A stretch of 41,867 bases of DNA, taken from assembly GCF_946480385.1 (NCBI RefSeq), contig NZ_CAMLJP010000046.1:1-41867 (forward strand), given 5' to 3'. Positions 7,383 through 17,334 of this stretch are shown piece after piece. The stretch's first letter is position 1, and each line of letters opens with the position of its first letter. Below the pieces are notes generated by a model. The model saw only the letters and a list, made by a program, of their open reading frames with translations, was not told where the DNA came from and ran no database searches. Source of the stretch: an uncultured Azospirillum sp. (GTDB lineage: Bacteria > Pseudomonadota > Alphaproteobacteria > Azospirillales > Azospirillaceae). Made by a program: the position numbers and the translations under genes.

Positions 7383-8087
7383 ATGGATTTGACCATTCTT
7401 CTGGACCGGCTGTTCCCGGACGGGCACGAGGTCGCGGTCGACGGCGTGTATTTCGACGGCAGCGGCCGGGTCTATGGCGCCGAGGTGGCGGTGATCGGCA
7501 CCATCGACAACACGCCGATCGGCATCGAACTGGCCTTCCGCATGGCCGGCGCGGTGCTGGAGGTGGTGCGCCGCCATCCCGGCCGGCCGATCCTGCTGCT
7601 GGTCGACACTCAGGGCCAGCGGCTGAGCCATCGCGACGAGCTGCTGGGCATCAATGGCTACATGGCGCATCTGGCCAAATGCATCGACCTCGCCCGGCGC
7701 AACGGGCACCGGGTGCTGGGGCTGGTCTATGGGCAGGCGGTCAGCGGCGGCTTCCTCGCCACCAGCCTGCTGGCCGACCGCTGCTATGCCCTGCCCGATG
7801 CCGAGATCCGGGTGATGAACCTGCCGGCGATGGCGCGCGTCACCAAGATCCCGCTGGAACGGCTGACGGAGCTGAGCGCCTCCTCCCCGGTCTTCGCGCC
7901 GGGCGTGGAGAATTACCGCCGCATGGGTGCCATCGCCGGTCTGTGGAACGGTGACCTCGCCAGCTGCCTTGCCGAGGCGCTGGCCGCACCGGTGGACGGC
8001 GATCCCCGCCGGGAGCTGGGCGAGGAACGCGGCGGGCGGCTGCTGGCCCGCAAGGTGGCCGACCGGGTGCGGCGCGATGCCGTCTGA
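7383..8087 (+). CDS. mdcE: Malonate decarboxylase gamma subunit
   Basis: Partner of MdcD in decarboxylating malonyl-S-ACP. It has 234 residues and a carboxyltransferase-like fold. Typical stretches are LLVDTQGQRLSHRDELLGINGYMAHLAKC cut in two by the family loop (about 77-105), and GLVYGQAVSGGFLATSLLADRCYALPDAEIRVMNLPAMARVTK (about 116-160). The ATG at 7383 follows the mdcD stop after three bases. Its last ten bases overlap the start of mdcG, a further sign of a tightly coupled operon. Confidence 0.95.
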   Translation: MDLTILLDRLFPDGHEVAVDGVYFDGSGRVYGAEVAVIGTIDNTPIGIELAFRMAGAVLEVVRRHPGRPILLLVDTQGQRLSHRDELLGINGYMAHLAKCIDLARRNGHRVLGLVYGQAVSGGFLATSLLADRCYALPDAEIRVMNLPAMARVTKIPLERLTELSASSPVFAPGVENYRRMGAIAGLWNGDLASCLAEALAAPVDGDPRRELGEERGGRLLARKVADRVRRDAV

Positions 8088-8742
8088 CCCCACCCGCTGG
8101 CCGCGCCATGGCTGGGTCCGGCTGGGGGAGGGCTGGGCGAGCCGCCTGCGCTCCCCCTTGGCCGAGGCGGAGCGGGCGGAGGTGGCGGACTGGTGTGCTG
8201 CCGGCCGGCCGCTGGTGATCGCCCGTGGCCGGCCGGAGGATGGGGCGGGGGAGCTTCGGTTGGGCCTTGCCACGCCGGACAAGCGGCGGATCGGCCTGCA
8301 TGTGATGGCCGACGCGGTAGCGGAGAGTTGGGGTCCGCTGCCGCTGGCCGAGGCGGTGGAGACGGCGCCGGAGGCTTGGCGGCCGATGCTGGCGGAGTTG
8401 GTGCGGCGGGCGCAGGACGTGGGGGTGATGCCGGCGGTGTATGGCTCGCTGGCTTGGCAGCATCGGACGGGGTTGGCGTATGTCCGGCCGGATTCCGACA
8501 TCGACCTGCTGTTCGCCCCGCGCGAGCGGTGGCAGTTGGACCGGCTGCTGGATTTGCTGGCGGCGGCCGGTGACGGGACGCCGAGGCTGGACGGGGAGAT
8601 CCTGCTGCCGGGCGGCGCGGCGGTCGCGTGGCGGGAGCTGGCCGGACGGCCCGCCCGCCTGCTGGTGAAGGGGCCGGCAGAGGTCAGCCTGCGCGATTTG
8701 CGGTCCGTGCTGGCGTTGTTCGACAGGGAGAACGCCGCATGA
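8077..8742 (+). CDS. mdcG: Phosphoribosyl-dephospho-CoA transferase (holo-ACP synthase of malonate decarboxylase)
   Basis: Transfers the 2'-(5''-triphosphoribosyl)-3'-dephospho-CoA precursor onto the serine of MdcC, giving the active holo-carrier. The 221-residue protein has a nucleotidyltransferase-type site: YGSLAWQHRTG at 122-132 and the metal-binding DxD pair in DSDIDLLF (Asp141 and Asp143). The ATG at 8077 lies inside the last codons of mdcE in another frame, giving an 11-base overlap. The longer frame back to 7927 is a shadow of mdcE. The stop overlaps the start of mdcB (ATGA). Confidence 0.93.
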   Translation: MPSDPTRWPRHGWVRLGEGWASRLRSPLAEAERAEVADWCAAGRPLVIARGRPEDGAGELRLGLATPDKRRIGLHVMADAVAESWGPLPLAEAVETAPEAWRPMLAELVRRAQDVGVMPAVYGSLAWQHRTGLAYVRPDSDIDLLFAPRERWQLDRLLDLLAAAGDGTPRLDGEILLPGGAAVAWRELAGRPARLLVKGPAEVSLRDLRSVLALFDRENAA

Positions 8743-9614
8743 CCCGCAGCAGCGTCGCGGTTTCCTTCGTTCCGGTCGATCTTGTCAGCCCGCTTGCGGC
8801 AATGGTCGGACGCACGGCGGTTCGCGCCCTTTATGCCGAGCTGGCGCTGCATCCGAAGCCGGGGTTGGTCAGCCCGCTCGACAGCGGCAGCCATGACGAC
8901 ATGGACATGGGCACCTTCCTGCGCAGCCTGTTTGCCCTGCGCGGCTATTTCCGCGCCATCGCCGCGGCCGGTGCGGAGGGCGCCGGGTTCGCCGCTCTGC
9001 GCGACCTCGGCATCGCTGCGGAGCGCCGGATGCTGGTGGCGACCGGCGGGATCAACACGCATCGGGGGGCGGTGTTCGGAATCGGCTTTCTCGCTGCCGC
9101 GGCCGGCTGGCGGATGCGGCGGGGATGGTCGCTGGGTGGTGCGGCGCTGGGCGAAACCGTCGCGGAGCTGTGGGGTGGCGGGATTCTTGGCGCGGCACCG
9201 CAGGCGCCGGACAGCCACGGCGCGCGGGCGGTTCGGCGCTATGGCGCCCGTGGCGCCCGGCAGGAGGCGGCTGAGGGGTTCCCGACGCTGTTCACGCTGG
9301 CCCTGCCGGCGCTGGACCGCGCGCTGGCCAGTGGCGCCGATCCGGAACGGGCGCTGGTGCAGACCCTGTTCACGCTGATGGCGGAACTGGAGGACACCAA
9401 CCTGCTGCATCGCGGCGGGGCGGAGGGGCTGGCCTTCGTCCAGGGCGAGGCGCGCCGCTTCCTCGATCGCGGCGGGGTGTTCCGCGATGATTGGCGCGCG
9501 GAGGCGCTGGCCCTGCACCGCGCCTGCGTCACCCGCCGGCTGTCGCCCGGCGGCAGCGCCGATATGCTGGCGGCAGCACATTTCGTTTACGCCCTGCGGG
9601 AGGGCTGGGCATGA
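8739..9614 (+). CDS. mdcB: Triphosphoribosyl-dephospho-CoA synthase
   Basis: Makes the prosthetic-group precursor from ATP and dephospho-CoA, releasing adenine; it belongs to the CitG/MdcB family. It has 291 residues. Family-typical LHPKPGLVSPLDSGSHDDMDMGTFLRSL (residues about 36-63) and TGGINTHRGAVFGIG (about 105-119) are present, as is the ELEDTNLLHRGG segment near residue 220. The ATG at 8739 overlaps the mdcG stop and the TGA overlaps the mdcH start. Placement beside mdcG keeps the synthesis and attachment enzymes together. Confidence 0.93.
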   Translation: MTRSSVAVSFVPVDLVSPLAAMVGRTAVRALYAELALHPKPGLVSPLDSGSHDDMDMGTFLRSLFALRGYFRAIAAAGAEGAGFAALRDLGIAAERRMLVATGGINTHRGAVFGIGFLAAAAGWRMRRGWSLGGAALGETVAELWGGGILGAAPQAPDSHGARAVRRYGARGARQEAAEGFPTLFTLALPALDRALASGADPERALVQTLFTLMAELEDTNLLHRGGAEGLAFVQGEARRFLDRGGVFRDDWRAEALALHRACVTRRLSPGGSADMLAAAHFVYALREGWA

Positions 9615-10528
9615 GCCTGGGGATTCTCTGCTCCGGCCAGGGCGGGCAGGGGCCGGGCATGCTCGACCTGTTGCGGCGGGAGCCGGCGGCGCAGGCGGTG
9701 CTGGATCGGGCTGTCGGCGTCATGGGGCGGGACCCGCGCGCGCTGGTCGCCGGACCGGAGGCGGAGATGCAGCGCAACGCCGTCGCCCAGCCCCTGCTCT
9801 GCGCGGTCCAGGCGGCGACCTGGGCTGGACTGCGGCCCCACCTGCCGCCGGTTCGGGCGGTTGCCGGCTATAGCCTGGGGGAGCTGTCGGCCTACCATGT
9901 CGCGGGGGCGCTCGAGGTGGACGAGTTGTTGCGGCTGGCGATGCGGCGGGCCGACGCTATGGACCGCGCCGACCCGGAGCCGGGTGGGCTGTTGGCCGTG
10001 CGGGGATTGGACCGGGTGCGCTTGGAGGCGGTCTGCCGCGACTGCGGTGCCGACATCGCCATCGAGAACGGCGCCGACCGGTTCGTGGTGGGGGGACGCA
10101 GGGCGGCGCTGTCTTTGGTGGAGGCGGCGGTGCTGGCGTTGGGCGCCGCGGTGACGCCGCTGCCGGTCACCGTTGCCTCGCACACGCGCCTGATGGCGCC
10201 TGCCGCTGCGGAGTTCTCGCCGATTTTGGCGGCGAGCAGCCTGCAGGCTCCGCCGTTGCCGGTGCTGGCCGGCATCGACGGCACCCCGGTCTACACGCGC
10301 GAGCGGGCGGTGGCGGCGCTGACCCGGCAGATGACGGAGACGGTCGCCTGGGCGGCGTGCCTGGACGGGCTGATCGAGATGGGCTGTACCGTCCTGCTGG
10401 AAACCGGCCCCTGGAACGCGCTGGCGCGGATGGCGGCCGAGCGCCACCCTGATCTGGCCGTCCGCTCCGTGGCCGATTTCCGCAGCCTGTCCGGCGCCGC
10501 TACTTGGGTGGAGCGGCAGCTGGGGTGA
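9611..10528 (+). CDS. mdcH: Malonyl-CoA:ACP transacylase of malonate decarboxylase
   Basis: Primes the decarboxylase by moving malonyl from CoA to MdcC, so that MdcA can begin its transfer cycle. The 305-residue protein has the FabD-like acyltransferase fold: GQGGQGPGM near the N-terminus, the nucleophile elbow GYSLGE with Ser88, and the VASHTRLMAPAA histidine loop. It is the last gene of the operon, joined to mdcB by ATGA. Its stop (10526-10528) is one base from the stop of the convergent EamA gene, and no hairpin terminator is visible between them. Confidence 0.94.
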   Translation: MSLGILCSGQGGQGPGMLDLLRREPAAQAVLDRAVGVMGRDPRALVAGPEAEMQRNAVAQPLLCAVQAATWAGLRPHLPPVRAVAGYSLGELSAYHVAGALEVDELLRLAMRRADAMDRADPEPGGLLAVRGLDRVRLEAVCRDCGADIAIENGADRFVVGGRRAALSLVEAAVLALGAAVTPLPVTVASHTRLMAPAAAEFSPILAASSLQAPPLPVLAGIDGTPVYTRERAVAALTRQMTETVAWAACLDGLIEMGCTVLLETGPWNALARMAAERHPDLAVRSVADFRSLSGAATWVERQLG

Positions 10529-10529
10529 C

Positions 10530-11438
10530 TCAGCGCCCAGCCGGCTTCGGACCCAGCACGCAGGCGACGGCGGCGAGGATCAGCACCAGGGCCGCGGCCA
10601 GCCGTGGCGTCACCGGGTCGCCCAGCAGCAGCACGGCGCCGCCGACGCCGACGACCGGGATCAGCAAGGTGCTGACCGCCGCCTCGCCCACCGTCAGGCG
10701 GCGGACGGTGACGTACCACAGCGCCTGCGCCACACAGATCGAGCAGACGATGTGCCAGGCGAAGCCGACCCAGACGGCGGGGTGAAGCTCGGACAGCGCC
10801 GGCCGCGCCTCCGTCGCCGCAAGGCCGATCATCGGCAGGGCGCAGAGCACATATTGCCAGCCGGTGATGACCATCGGGTGGGTGCGCCAGACCCGCCGCT
10901 TCATCACGATAGTGCCGAGCGCCCAGGCGACCGCCGCCACCAGCATCACCGCCGGACCCAACAGCGCCGATGGCGGCGCCGATAGCGCCTCCGGCCCCAG
11001 CAGCACCAGGAGCCCGGACAGCCCGCAGGCCAGCCCGACGATCTGGCGCGGTCCCGGCCGTTCGCCCAGCAGCGGGATCGCCAGCAGCGTCGCCCACACC
11101 GGCATGGTGAAGGCGACGATGGCCGCCTGCGAGGTCGCCATCAGGCTTTGCCCGAGCGCCGTGCACAGGTTGAAGACCAGCACGTTGCACAGCCCAGCCG
11201 CCACCAGCGCCGGCCATTCCCCCCGCTCCACCCGCAGCCGGTGCCCGGCCAGACGCGCCGCCCCCAGAAGCAGCACCGCCCCGGCGGTGAAGCCGATGGC
11301 GCGCAGGCTGAAGATCGGCACCTGCGTCAGGATCGTCTTCACCGCCGGCCAGTTCAGGCCCCAGAACAGGCTGATGACGGCGATCAGCAGGTATTTGACC
11401 GGGTCGCGGCCGGCTCCGGTGGCGGCGATGGCGGTCAT
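10530..11438 (-). CDS. EamA/DMT-family membrane transporter
   Basis: Inner-membrane transporter of the drug/metabolite superfamily, probably an exporter. The 302 residues form about ten hydrophobic segments in two EamA repeats (about 15-150 and 165-295). SLFWGLNWPAVK in the first segment is typical. The start overlaps the stop of the amidohydrolase gene upstream by four bases, so it is translationally coupled as the last gene of the ten-gene minus-strand block. It may export a product or excess amine or amino acid released by the hydrolases. The substrate cannot be told from sequence. Confidence 0.85.
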   Translation of the reverse strand: MTAIAATGAGRDPVKYLLIAVISLFWGLNWPAVKTILTQVPIFSLRAIGFTAGAVLLLGAARLAGHRLRVERGEWPALVAAGLCNVLVFNLCTALGQSLMATSQAAIVAFTMPVWATLLAIPLLGERPGPRQIVGLACGLSGLLVLLGPEALSAPPSALLGPAVMLVAAVAWALGTIVMKRRVWRTHPMVITGWQYVLCALPMIGLAATEARPALSELHPAVWVGFAWHIVCSICVAQALWYVTVRRLTVGEAAVSTLLIPVVGVGGAVLLLGDPVTPRLAAALVLILAAVACVLGPKPAGR

Positions 11439-12487
11439 GCCGCTGTCTTGCCTTCAAACCCGTCAAGGAAGCTGGACAGGTTGGCGGACAGGTCGTCGAT
11501 GGCGTAACCGCCTTCCTGCACCAGCACCGTCGGCAGGCCGGCGGCGGCGATCAGCGCGCCCATCCGGGCGAAGCCCGGCGTGGTGACGCCGAAGGCGGCG
11601 AGCGGATCGTTGATGAAGGTGTCGAAGCCCAGCGAGACGAACAGCATCTCCGGCGCGAACCGCCGGATCGCGTCGAGCCCGTGGCCGATGGTCGCCAGAA
11701 CCGTCGCCTCGTCGCTGCCGATTGGCAGCGGCAGGTTCAGGTTATAGCCCTCGCCGCGGCCGATGCCGCGTTCCTGCGCGTAGCCGGCCATGTGCGGATA
11801 GAACTCCGCCGGGTCGCCGTGCACCGAGACGAAGAACACGTCGTCGCGCTCATAGAAGATGTCCTGCGTGCCGTTGCCGTGATGCACGTCCACGTCGATG
11901 ATGGCGACGCGCGCCGGCCGCCCCTGCGCGCGCAGCGTCGGCAGGACCGACTCCGCCGCGATGGCGACATGGTTCAGGTAGCAGAAGCCGCCGGCCATAT
12001 CGCGGGTGGCATGGTGCCCCGGCGGCCGGCACAGCGCGTAGGTCGCGGTGTCCTCGCCGGACGCGACCAGCTTGGCCGCATGGATGGCGGCGTTGGTCGC
12101 GGCGCAGGTGGCGGCCCAGGTGCCCTCGCCGATCGGGCAGGCGGTGTCGAACATGTGCCAGCCGGCTTGACCGACGATGCTGGTCGGGTAGTTGGGGGCG
12201 GCCTGCATGCGGTGGACGTTGGGCAGCACCACGTCGCCCATGTCGCCCTCCGCCACCCAGCGCGCATGCGCCGTCTCCAGGAAGGCGAGATAGGCGGGGG
12301 TGTGCACGGCGGCGCGCGGGGCGGAACCGTAGTCGTCGGGCCGGATCAGCGTCTCGCCCCGCTTCTCGATCAGCGAGGCCAGCGCGCCGACCCGCTCCGG
12401 CTTCTCCGGCAGGGCGCGCAGCAGGCCCTTGTTGAAGTAGGTGGCGGGGCGGTGCAGGGCGGCGTCGGGGTGATGGACGAACTTCAT
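11435..12487 (-). CDS. Histone-deacetylase-like (acetylpolyamine amidohydrolase type) enzyme
   Basis: Zinc amidohydrolase of the HDAC/AphA superfamily, 350 residues; bacterial members remove acetyl groups from acetylpolyamines or related amides. The catalytic pair His158-His159 sits in RPPGHHA. Zinc ligands are Asp200 and His202 in IDVDVHHGNGTQ and Asp289 in GFDT; the 89-residue spacing between the two aspartates matches the known AphA from Mycoplana as I recall it. A frame start at 12565 overlaps the upstream hydrolase, so I chose the ATG at 12487 (MKFVHHPDAALHRP), the normal family N-terminus. It lies 28 bases after the M20 hydrolase gene and overlaps the EamA gene by four. No lysine-rich target or chromatin role is implied; small amides are the likely substrates. 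Confidence 0.88.
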   Translation of the reverse strand: MKFVHHPDAALHRPATYFNKGLLRALPEKPERVGALASLIEKRGETLIRPDDYGSAPRAAVHTPAYLAFLETAHARWVAEGDMGDVVLPNVHRMQAAPNYPTSIVGQAGWHMFDTACPIGEGTWAATCAATNAAIHAAKLVASGEDTATYALCRPPGHHATRDMAGGFCYLNHVAIAAESVLPTLRAQGRPARVAIIDVDVHHGNGTQDIFYERDDVFFVSVHGDPAEFYPHMAGYAQERGIGRGEGYNLNLPLPIGSDEATVLATIGHGLDAIRRFAPEMLFVSLGFDTFINDPLAAFGVTTPGFARMGALIAAAGLPTVLVQEGGYAIDDLSANLSSFLDGFEGKTAA

Positions 12488-12515
12488 GGGGGGACTCTCC
12501 AGAGAGCGAACGTGC

Positions 12516-13757
12516 TCAGGGCCGTCCGGCCGTGGCGACCAGTGTTTCGAACAGCACGGCGGCACCGCGGGCGCCGTCGGCGGGGGAGATGTTCTCGACC
12601 TCGTTGTGGCTGATGCCGTCCTCGCAGGGGATGAAGATCATCGCCGTCGGCACCTTGCCCGCCACATAGACCGCGTCATGGCCGGCGCCCGACACGATGT
12701 CGCGGTGGCTGAAGCCGAAGCCGGCGGCGGCCTCGCGCACGCGGTCGACCAGCGGCTTGGCGAAGGGCGTCGGCGGGAAATGCCAGAAATCGGCGATCTC
12801 GGCACTCACCCCCTGCTGCTCGGCGATTTCGGCGACGGCGGCGCGGAAACGGCGGTCCATGTCGGCCAATGTGTCGGCGTTCGGGTGGCGCAGGTCGACG
12901 GTGAAGAAGACGCGGCCGGGGATGACGTTGCGCGAATGCGGGTGGACATCGAGGATGCCGACGGTGGCGCAGGGGTCGCCCGCGGTCTCCAGCCCGACGC
13001 GCTGCACCGCCTGCACCATCGCCGAGGCGGCGACCAGCGCGTCGCGGCGCAGGCGCATCGGCGTCGGGCCGGCATGCGCCTCCACCCCCGTCACCGTCAC
13101 CTCGTACCAGCGCTGGCCCTGGGCGCCGGTGACGACGCCGATCTCCTTGCACTCGACCTCCAGCACCGGACCCTGTTCGATGTGGGCCTCCAGATAGGCG
13201 CGCATCGGGTGATCGACGGGAGCCTCGCCGGCATAGCCGGTGCGGACCAGCTCGTCGCCGAGACGGGCGCCGTCCTGCCCCACCTTGTCGAGAATCTCGT
13301 CCAAGGTGAAGACGCCGGTGACGACACCGGAGCCCATCATTGGCGGCGAGAAGCGCGAGCCTTCCTCGTTGGTCCACACCGCGACCTCGACCGGGTGCAG
13401 GGTTTCCACCCCGCGGTCGTTCAGCGAGCGCACCACCTCCAGCGCCGCCAGCACGCCGAACACGCCGTCGAAGCGTCCGCCGGTCGGCTGGGTGTCGAGA
13501 TGGCTGCCCATCACCACCGGGGGCAGGGCGTCGTCACGGCCCTTGCGGCGGGCGAAGATGTTGCCGATGCGGTCGACAGTCACGGTGCAGCCGGCGGCTT
13601 CGCACCAGGAGACGAACAGGTCGCGGCCGGCCTTGTCCTCGTCCGACAATGCGAGGCGGCAGCTGCCGCCTTTCGCGGTGGCGCCGATCTTCGCCATTTC
13701 GGCGAGGCTGTCCCACAGGCGGTCGGCGTCGATCGGCAGGTTGGAGGGGAGGGGCAT
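12516..13757 (-). CDS. M20-family amidase/carbamoylase (allantoate amidohydrolase / N-carbamoyl-amino-acid hydrolase type)
   Basis: Cytosolic bimetallic hydrolase of 413 residues in the HyuC/AllC/beta-ureidopropionase group, cleaving carbamoyl or similar amides. Metal ligands are visible: His86 (GSHLDTQ), Asp97 (GGRFDGVFG), Glu131-Glu132 (NEEGSRF), His192 (EAHIEQGP) and His384 (GISHNE). The dimerisation or lid domain occupies about residues 215-330, with VEAHAGPTPM and DVHPHSRNVIPGRV. The exact substrate (allantoate, ureidopropionate, N-carbamoyl amino acid) is not determinable by eye. There are no allantoinase, hydantoinase or urea genes nearby. It is co-directional with the ketopantoate-reductase-like gene upstream (51-base gap) and the HDAC-like gene downstream. 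Confidence 0.9.
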   Translation of the reverse strand: MPLPSNLPIDADRLWDSLAEMAKIGATAKGGSCRLALSDEDKAGRDLFVSWCEAAGCTVTVDRIGNIFARRKGRDDALPPVVMGSHLDTQPTGGRFDGVFGVLAALEVVRSLNDRGVETLHPVEVAVWTNEEGSRFSPPMMGSGVVTGVFTLDEILDKVGQDGARLGDELVRTGYAGEAPVDHPMRAYLEAHIEQGPVLEVECKEIGVVTGAQGQRWYEVTVTGVEAHAGPTPMRLRRDALVAASAMVQAVQRVGLETAGDPCATVGILDVHPHSRNVIPGRVFFTVDLRHPNADTLADMDRRFRAAVAEIAEQQGVSAEIADFWHFPPTPFAKPLVDRVREAAAGFGFSHRDIVSGAGHDAVYVAGKVPTAMIFIPCEDGISHNEVENISPADGARGAAVLFETLVATAGRP

Positions 13758-13808
13758 GGGGAGACTCCAGGGGTATTTGCTATTGTTGGGTGGGGGCGGG
13801 GTGCTGGC

Positions 13809-14792
13809 TCAAGCCGCCACTTCCCGCCGCTCCCGCGCCCGCAGGTCGACCATTGCCAGCACCGCGCGCAGCATCGGCACATGCACGCCGGTGCGCTCCG
13901 CCAGTTCGATCACCGAGCCGAGGATCGCCTCCAGCTCCAGCCGGCGGCCGGCCTCGTAGTCCTGTAGCATCGAGGTCTTGAAGTCGCCGACGCCGGCGGC
14001 CATGGCGATGCGTTCGTCGACGCTGGTGGTGAAGACCACGCCCAGCTTTTCGGCCACCGCCTTGGCCTCCAGCATCATGGCGCGGCCGGTCTCGCGGGTG
14101 CCGGGATCGTTGCACAGGCGGCCGAGCGTCGATCCCGTCAGCACGCTCAGCGGGTTGAAGGCGAGGTTGCCCCACAGCTTCACCCAGATCGCTTGGCGAA
14201 TGTCCGCGGTCTTCGCCGGCTGGAAGCCTGCCTGCCCGAACAGCGTGACGATGCGGTCGACCGCCAGGTTGTCGCGGCCGGCGACATCGCCGAAGACGAA
14301 GCGCTGGTCGCTGACATGGCGCAGGCGGCAGGGGCCATCGCCCTCCACGGCGACGAAGGTCGTCGCGCCGACCACGCGGTCGGGGTCGATGGAGCGCCAC
14401 AGTAGCCCGTCGGGATCGATGCTGGCGAGCGACCGGTCGGCCAAAGGCTCCGGCTGGCGGTGCGGATACCACCAGGGGATGCCGTTGACCATCGGCACGA
14501 TGGCGGTCTCCGGCCCCAGCAGCGGGGTCAGCGTGTCGATGGTGCCGCGCAGGGCATGGGACTTGACGCAGAGGAACACCAGATCCTGCGGCCCGAGCGA
14601 CAGGCTGTCGTCGGTGACGCGCGGGTTCAGGCGGGCGACGCGGTTCAGCGGCGTCACCATGGTCAGGCCGTTGCGGCGGATGGCGGCGGCGGAGTTCGGC
14701 CGGGCGACCAAAGTCACCTCCGCCTCCGTCGCGCCTAGCCGGGCGGTCAGCAGACCGCCGACCGCACCGGCCCCGATGATGGCGACCTTCAT
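13809..14792 (-). CDS. Ketopantoate-reductase-like (PanE/ApbA family) oxidoreductase
   Basis: NAD(P)H-dependent reductase of 327 residues. An N-terminal Rossmann motif GAGAVGGLL (about 7-15) is followed by the helical C-terminal domain holding the family stretch KLWGNLAFNPLSVLTGSTLGRLC (about 190-212). True PanE makes pantoate for CoA. Here the gene is embedded between an ABC ATPase and hydrolases, so it more likely reduces another 2-oxo acid derived from the imported compound. Its ATG abuts the ATPase stop with no gap (TGAATG), a sign of coupling. Which activity it has cannot be told from sequence. Confidence 0.85.
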   Translation of the reverse strand: MKVAIIGAGAVGGLLTARLGATEAEVTLVARPNSAAAIRRNGLTMVTPLNRVARLNPRVTDDSLSLGPQDLVFLCVKSHALRGTIDTLTPLLGPETAIVPMVNGIPWWYPHRQPEPLADRSLASIDPDGLLWRSIDPDRVVGATTFVAVEGDGPCRLRHVSDQRFVFGDVAGRDNLAVDRIVTLFGQAGFQPAKTADIRQAIWVKLWGNLAFNPLSVLTGSTLGRLCNDPGTRETGRAMMLEAKAVAEKLGVVFTTSVDERIAMAAGVGDFKTSMLQDYEAGRRLELEAILGSVIELAERTGVHVPMLRAVLAMVDLRARERREVAA

Positions 14793-16487
<1,695 letters not shown>

Positions 16488-16491
16488 CGCG

Positions 16492-17334
16492 TCACCCGCG
16501 CGACCGGGCGAGCTTCGGGTTCAGGGCGTCGTTCAGCCCCTCGCCGACGAGGTTCAGCGCCAGCACGGTCAGCACGATGGCAAGGCCTGGGAAGACGCTC
16601 ATCCACCAGGCCTGCCGGATCACCGTGCGGGCGGCACCGATCATGTAGCCCCAGCTCATCGCGTTCGGATCGCCGAGGCCGAGGAAGCTCAGCGAGCTTT
16701 CCAGCAGGATGGCGGTTGCCACCATCAGCGAGGCCGAAACGATGATCGGCGACAGGCTGTTGGGCAGGATCTGGCGCAGGATGATGCTGGTGTTGCTCTG
16801 GCCGGTGGTGATGGCGGCCTGGACGAACTCGCGGGTGCGCAGGCTGAGGAACTCGGCGCGGGCGAGGCGGGCCAGCGGCGGCCAGCTGACGATGGCGATG
16901 GCGAGCACGATGGTGGTCAGGCTCGGCGTGAAAATGGCGACCAGCACCACGGCCAGCACGAAGTTGGGGATGGTCTGGAACAGCTCGGTGAAGCGCATGA
17001 TGGCGTCGTCCACCTTGCCGCCATGGAAGCCGGCCAGCGCCCCCAGCGTGACACCGATGGCGAGAGCGGCGGCGGTGGAGGTCAGGCCGATCAGCAGCGA
17101 CACTCGCGCCCCGTGGGCGATGCCGGACGCGATGTCGCGGCCCAGCATGTCGGATCCCAGAAGCGCGTCGTCGGACAGCGGCGGCTGGAAGGGCGCCGTC
17201 GCCATGTCCCACGGATCGCCGGGGAACAGGACGGAGGCGAAGACGGCCAGCACGACGATTGCTGCCAGGATCACCAGCCCCAGGACCGCGCCCTTGTTGC
17301 GGGCGAAGGCCCGCCAGAAATCGGATTTCATCAT
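16492..17334 (-). CDS. Peptide-type ABC transporter permease (DppC-like)
   Basis: Inner-membrane permease of 280 residues with about six membrane segments and an N-terminal first segment preceded by the basic stretch RAFARNKGA. The cytoplasmic EAA-like loop reads LVRTREF-type sequence (SLRTREFVQAAITTGQSNTSIILRQILPN cut at the usual place, about residues 165-193). It pairs with the DppB-like permease, whose stop overlaps its start (ATGATGA). The family includes dipeptide, oligopeptide, nickel and glutathione importers, so substrate is open. Confidence 0.92.
   Translation of the reverse strand: MMKSDFWRAFARNKGAVLGLVILAAIVVLAVFASVLFPGDPWDMATAPFQPPLSDDALLGSDMLGRDIASGIAHGARVSLLIGLTSTAAALAIGVTLGALAGFHGGKVDDAIMRFTELFQTIPNFVLAVVLVAIFTPSLTTIVLAIAIVSWPPLARLARAEFLSLRTREFVQAAITTGQSNTSIILRQILPNSLSPIIVSASLMVATAILLESSLSFLGLGDPNAMSWGYMIGAARTVIRQAWWMSVFPGLAIVLTVLALNLVGEGLNDALNPKLARSRG

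Noticed and set aside
6192..9581. Minus-strand open frame of 1129 codons opposite the mdc genes
   Set aside because: It is a shadow of mdcC-mdcB in GC-rich DNA: low-complexity Arg/Ala/Gln/His composition, no domain, and it spans five well-supported genes on the other strand.
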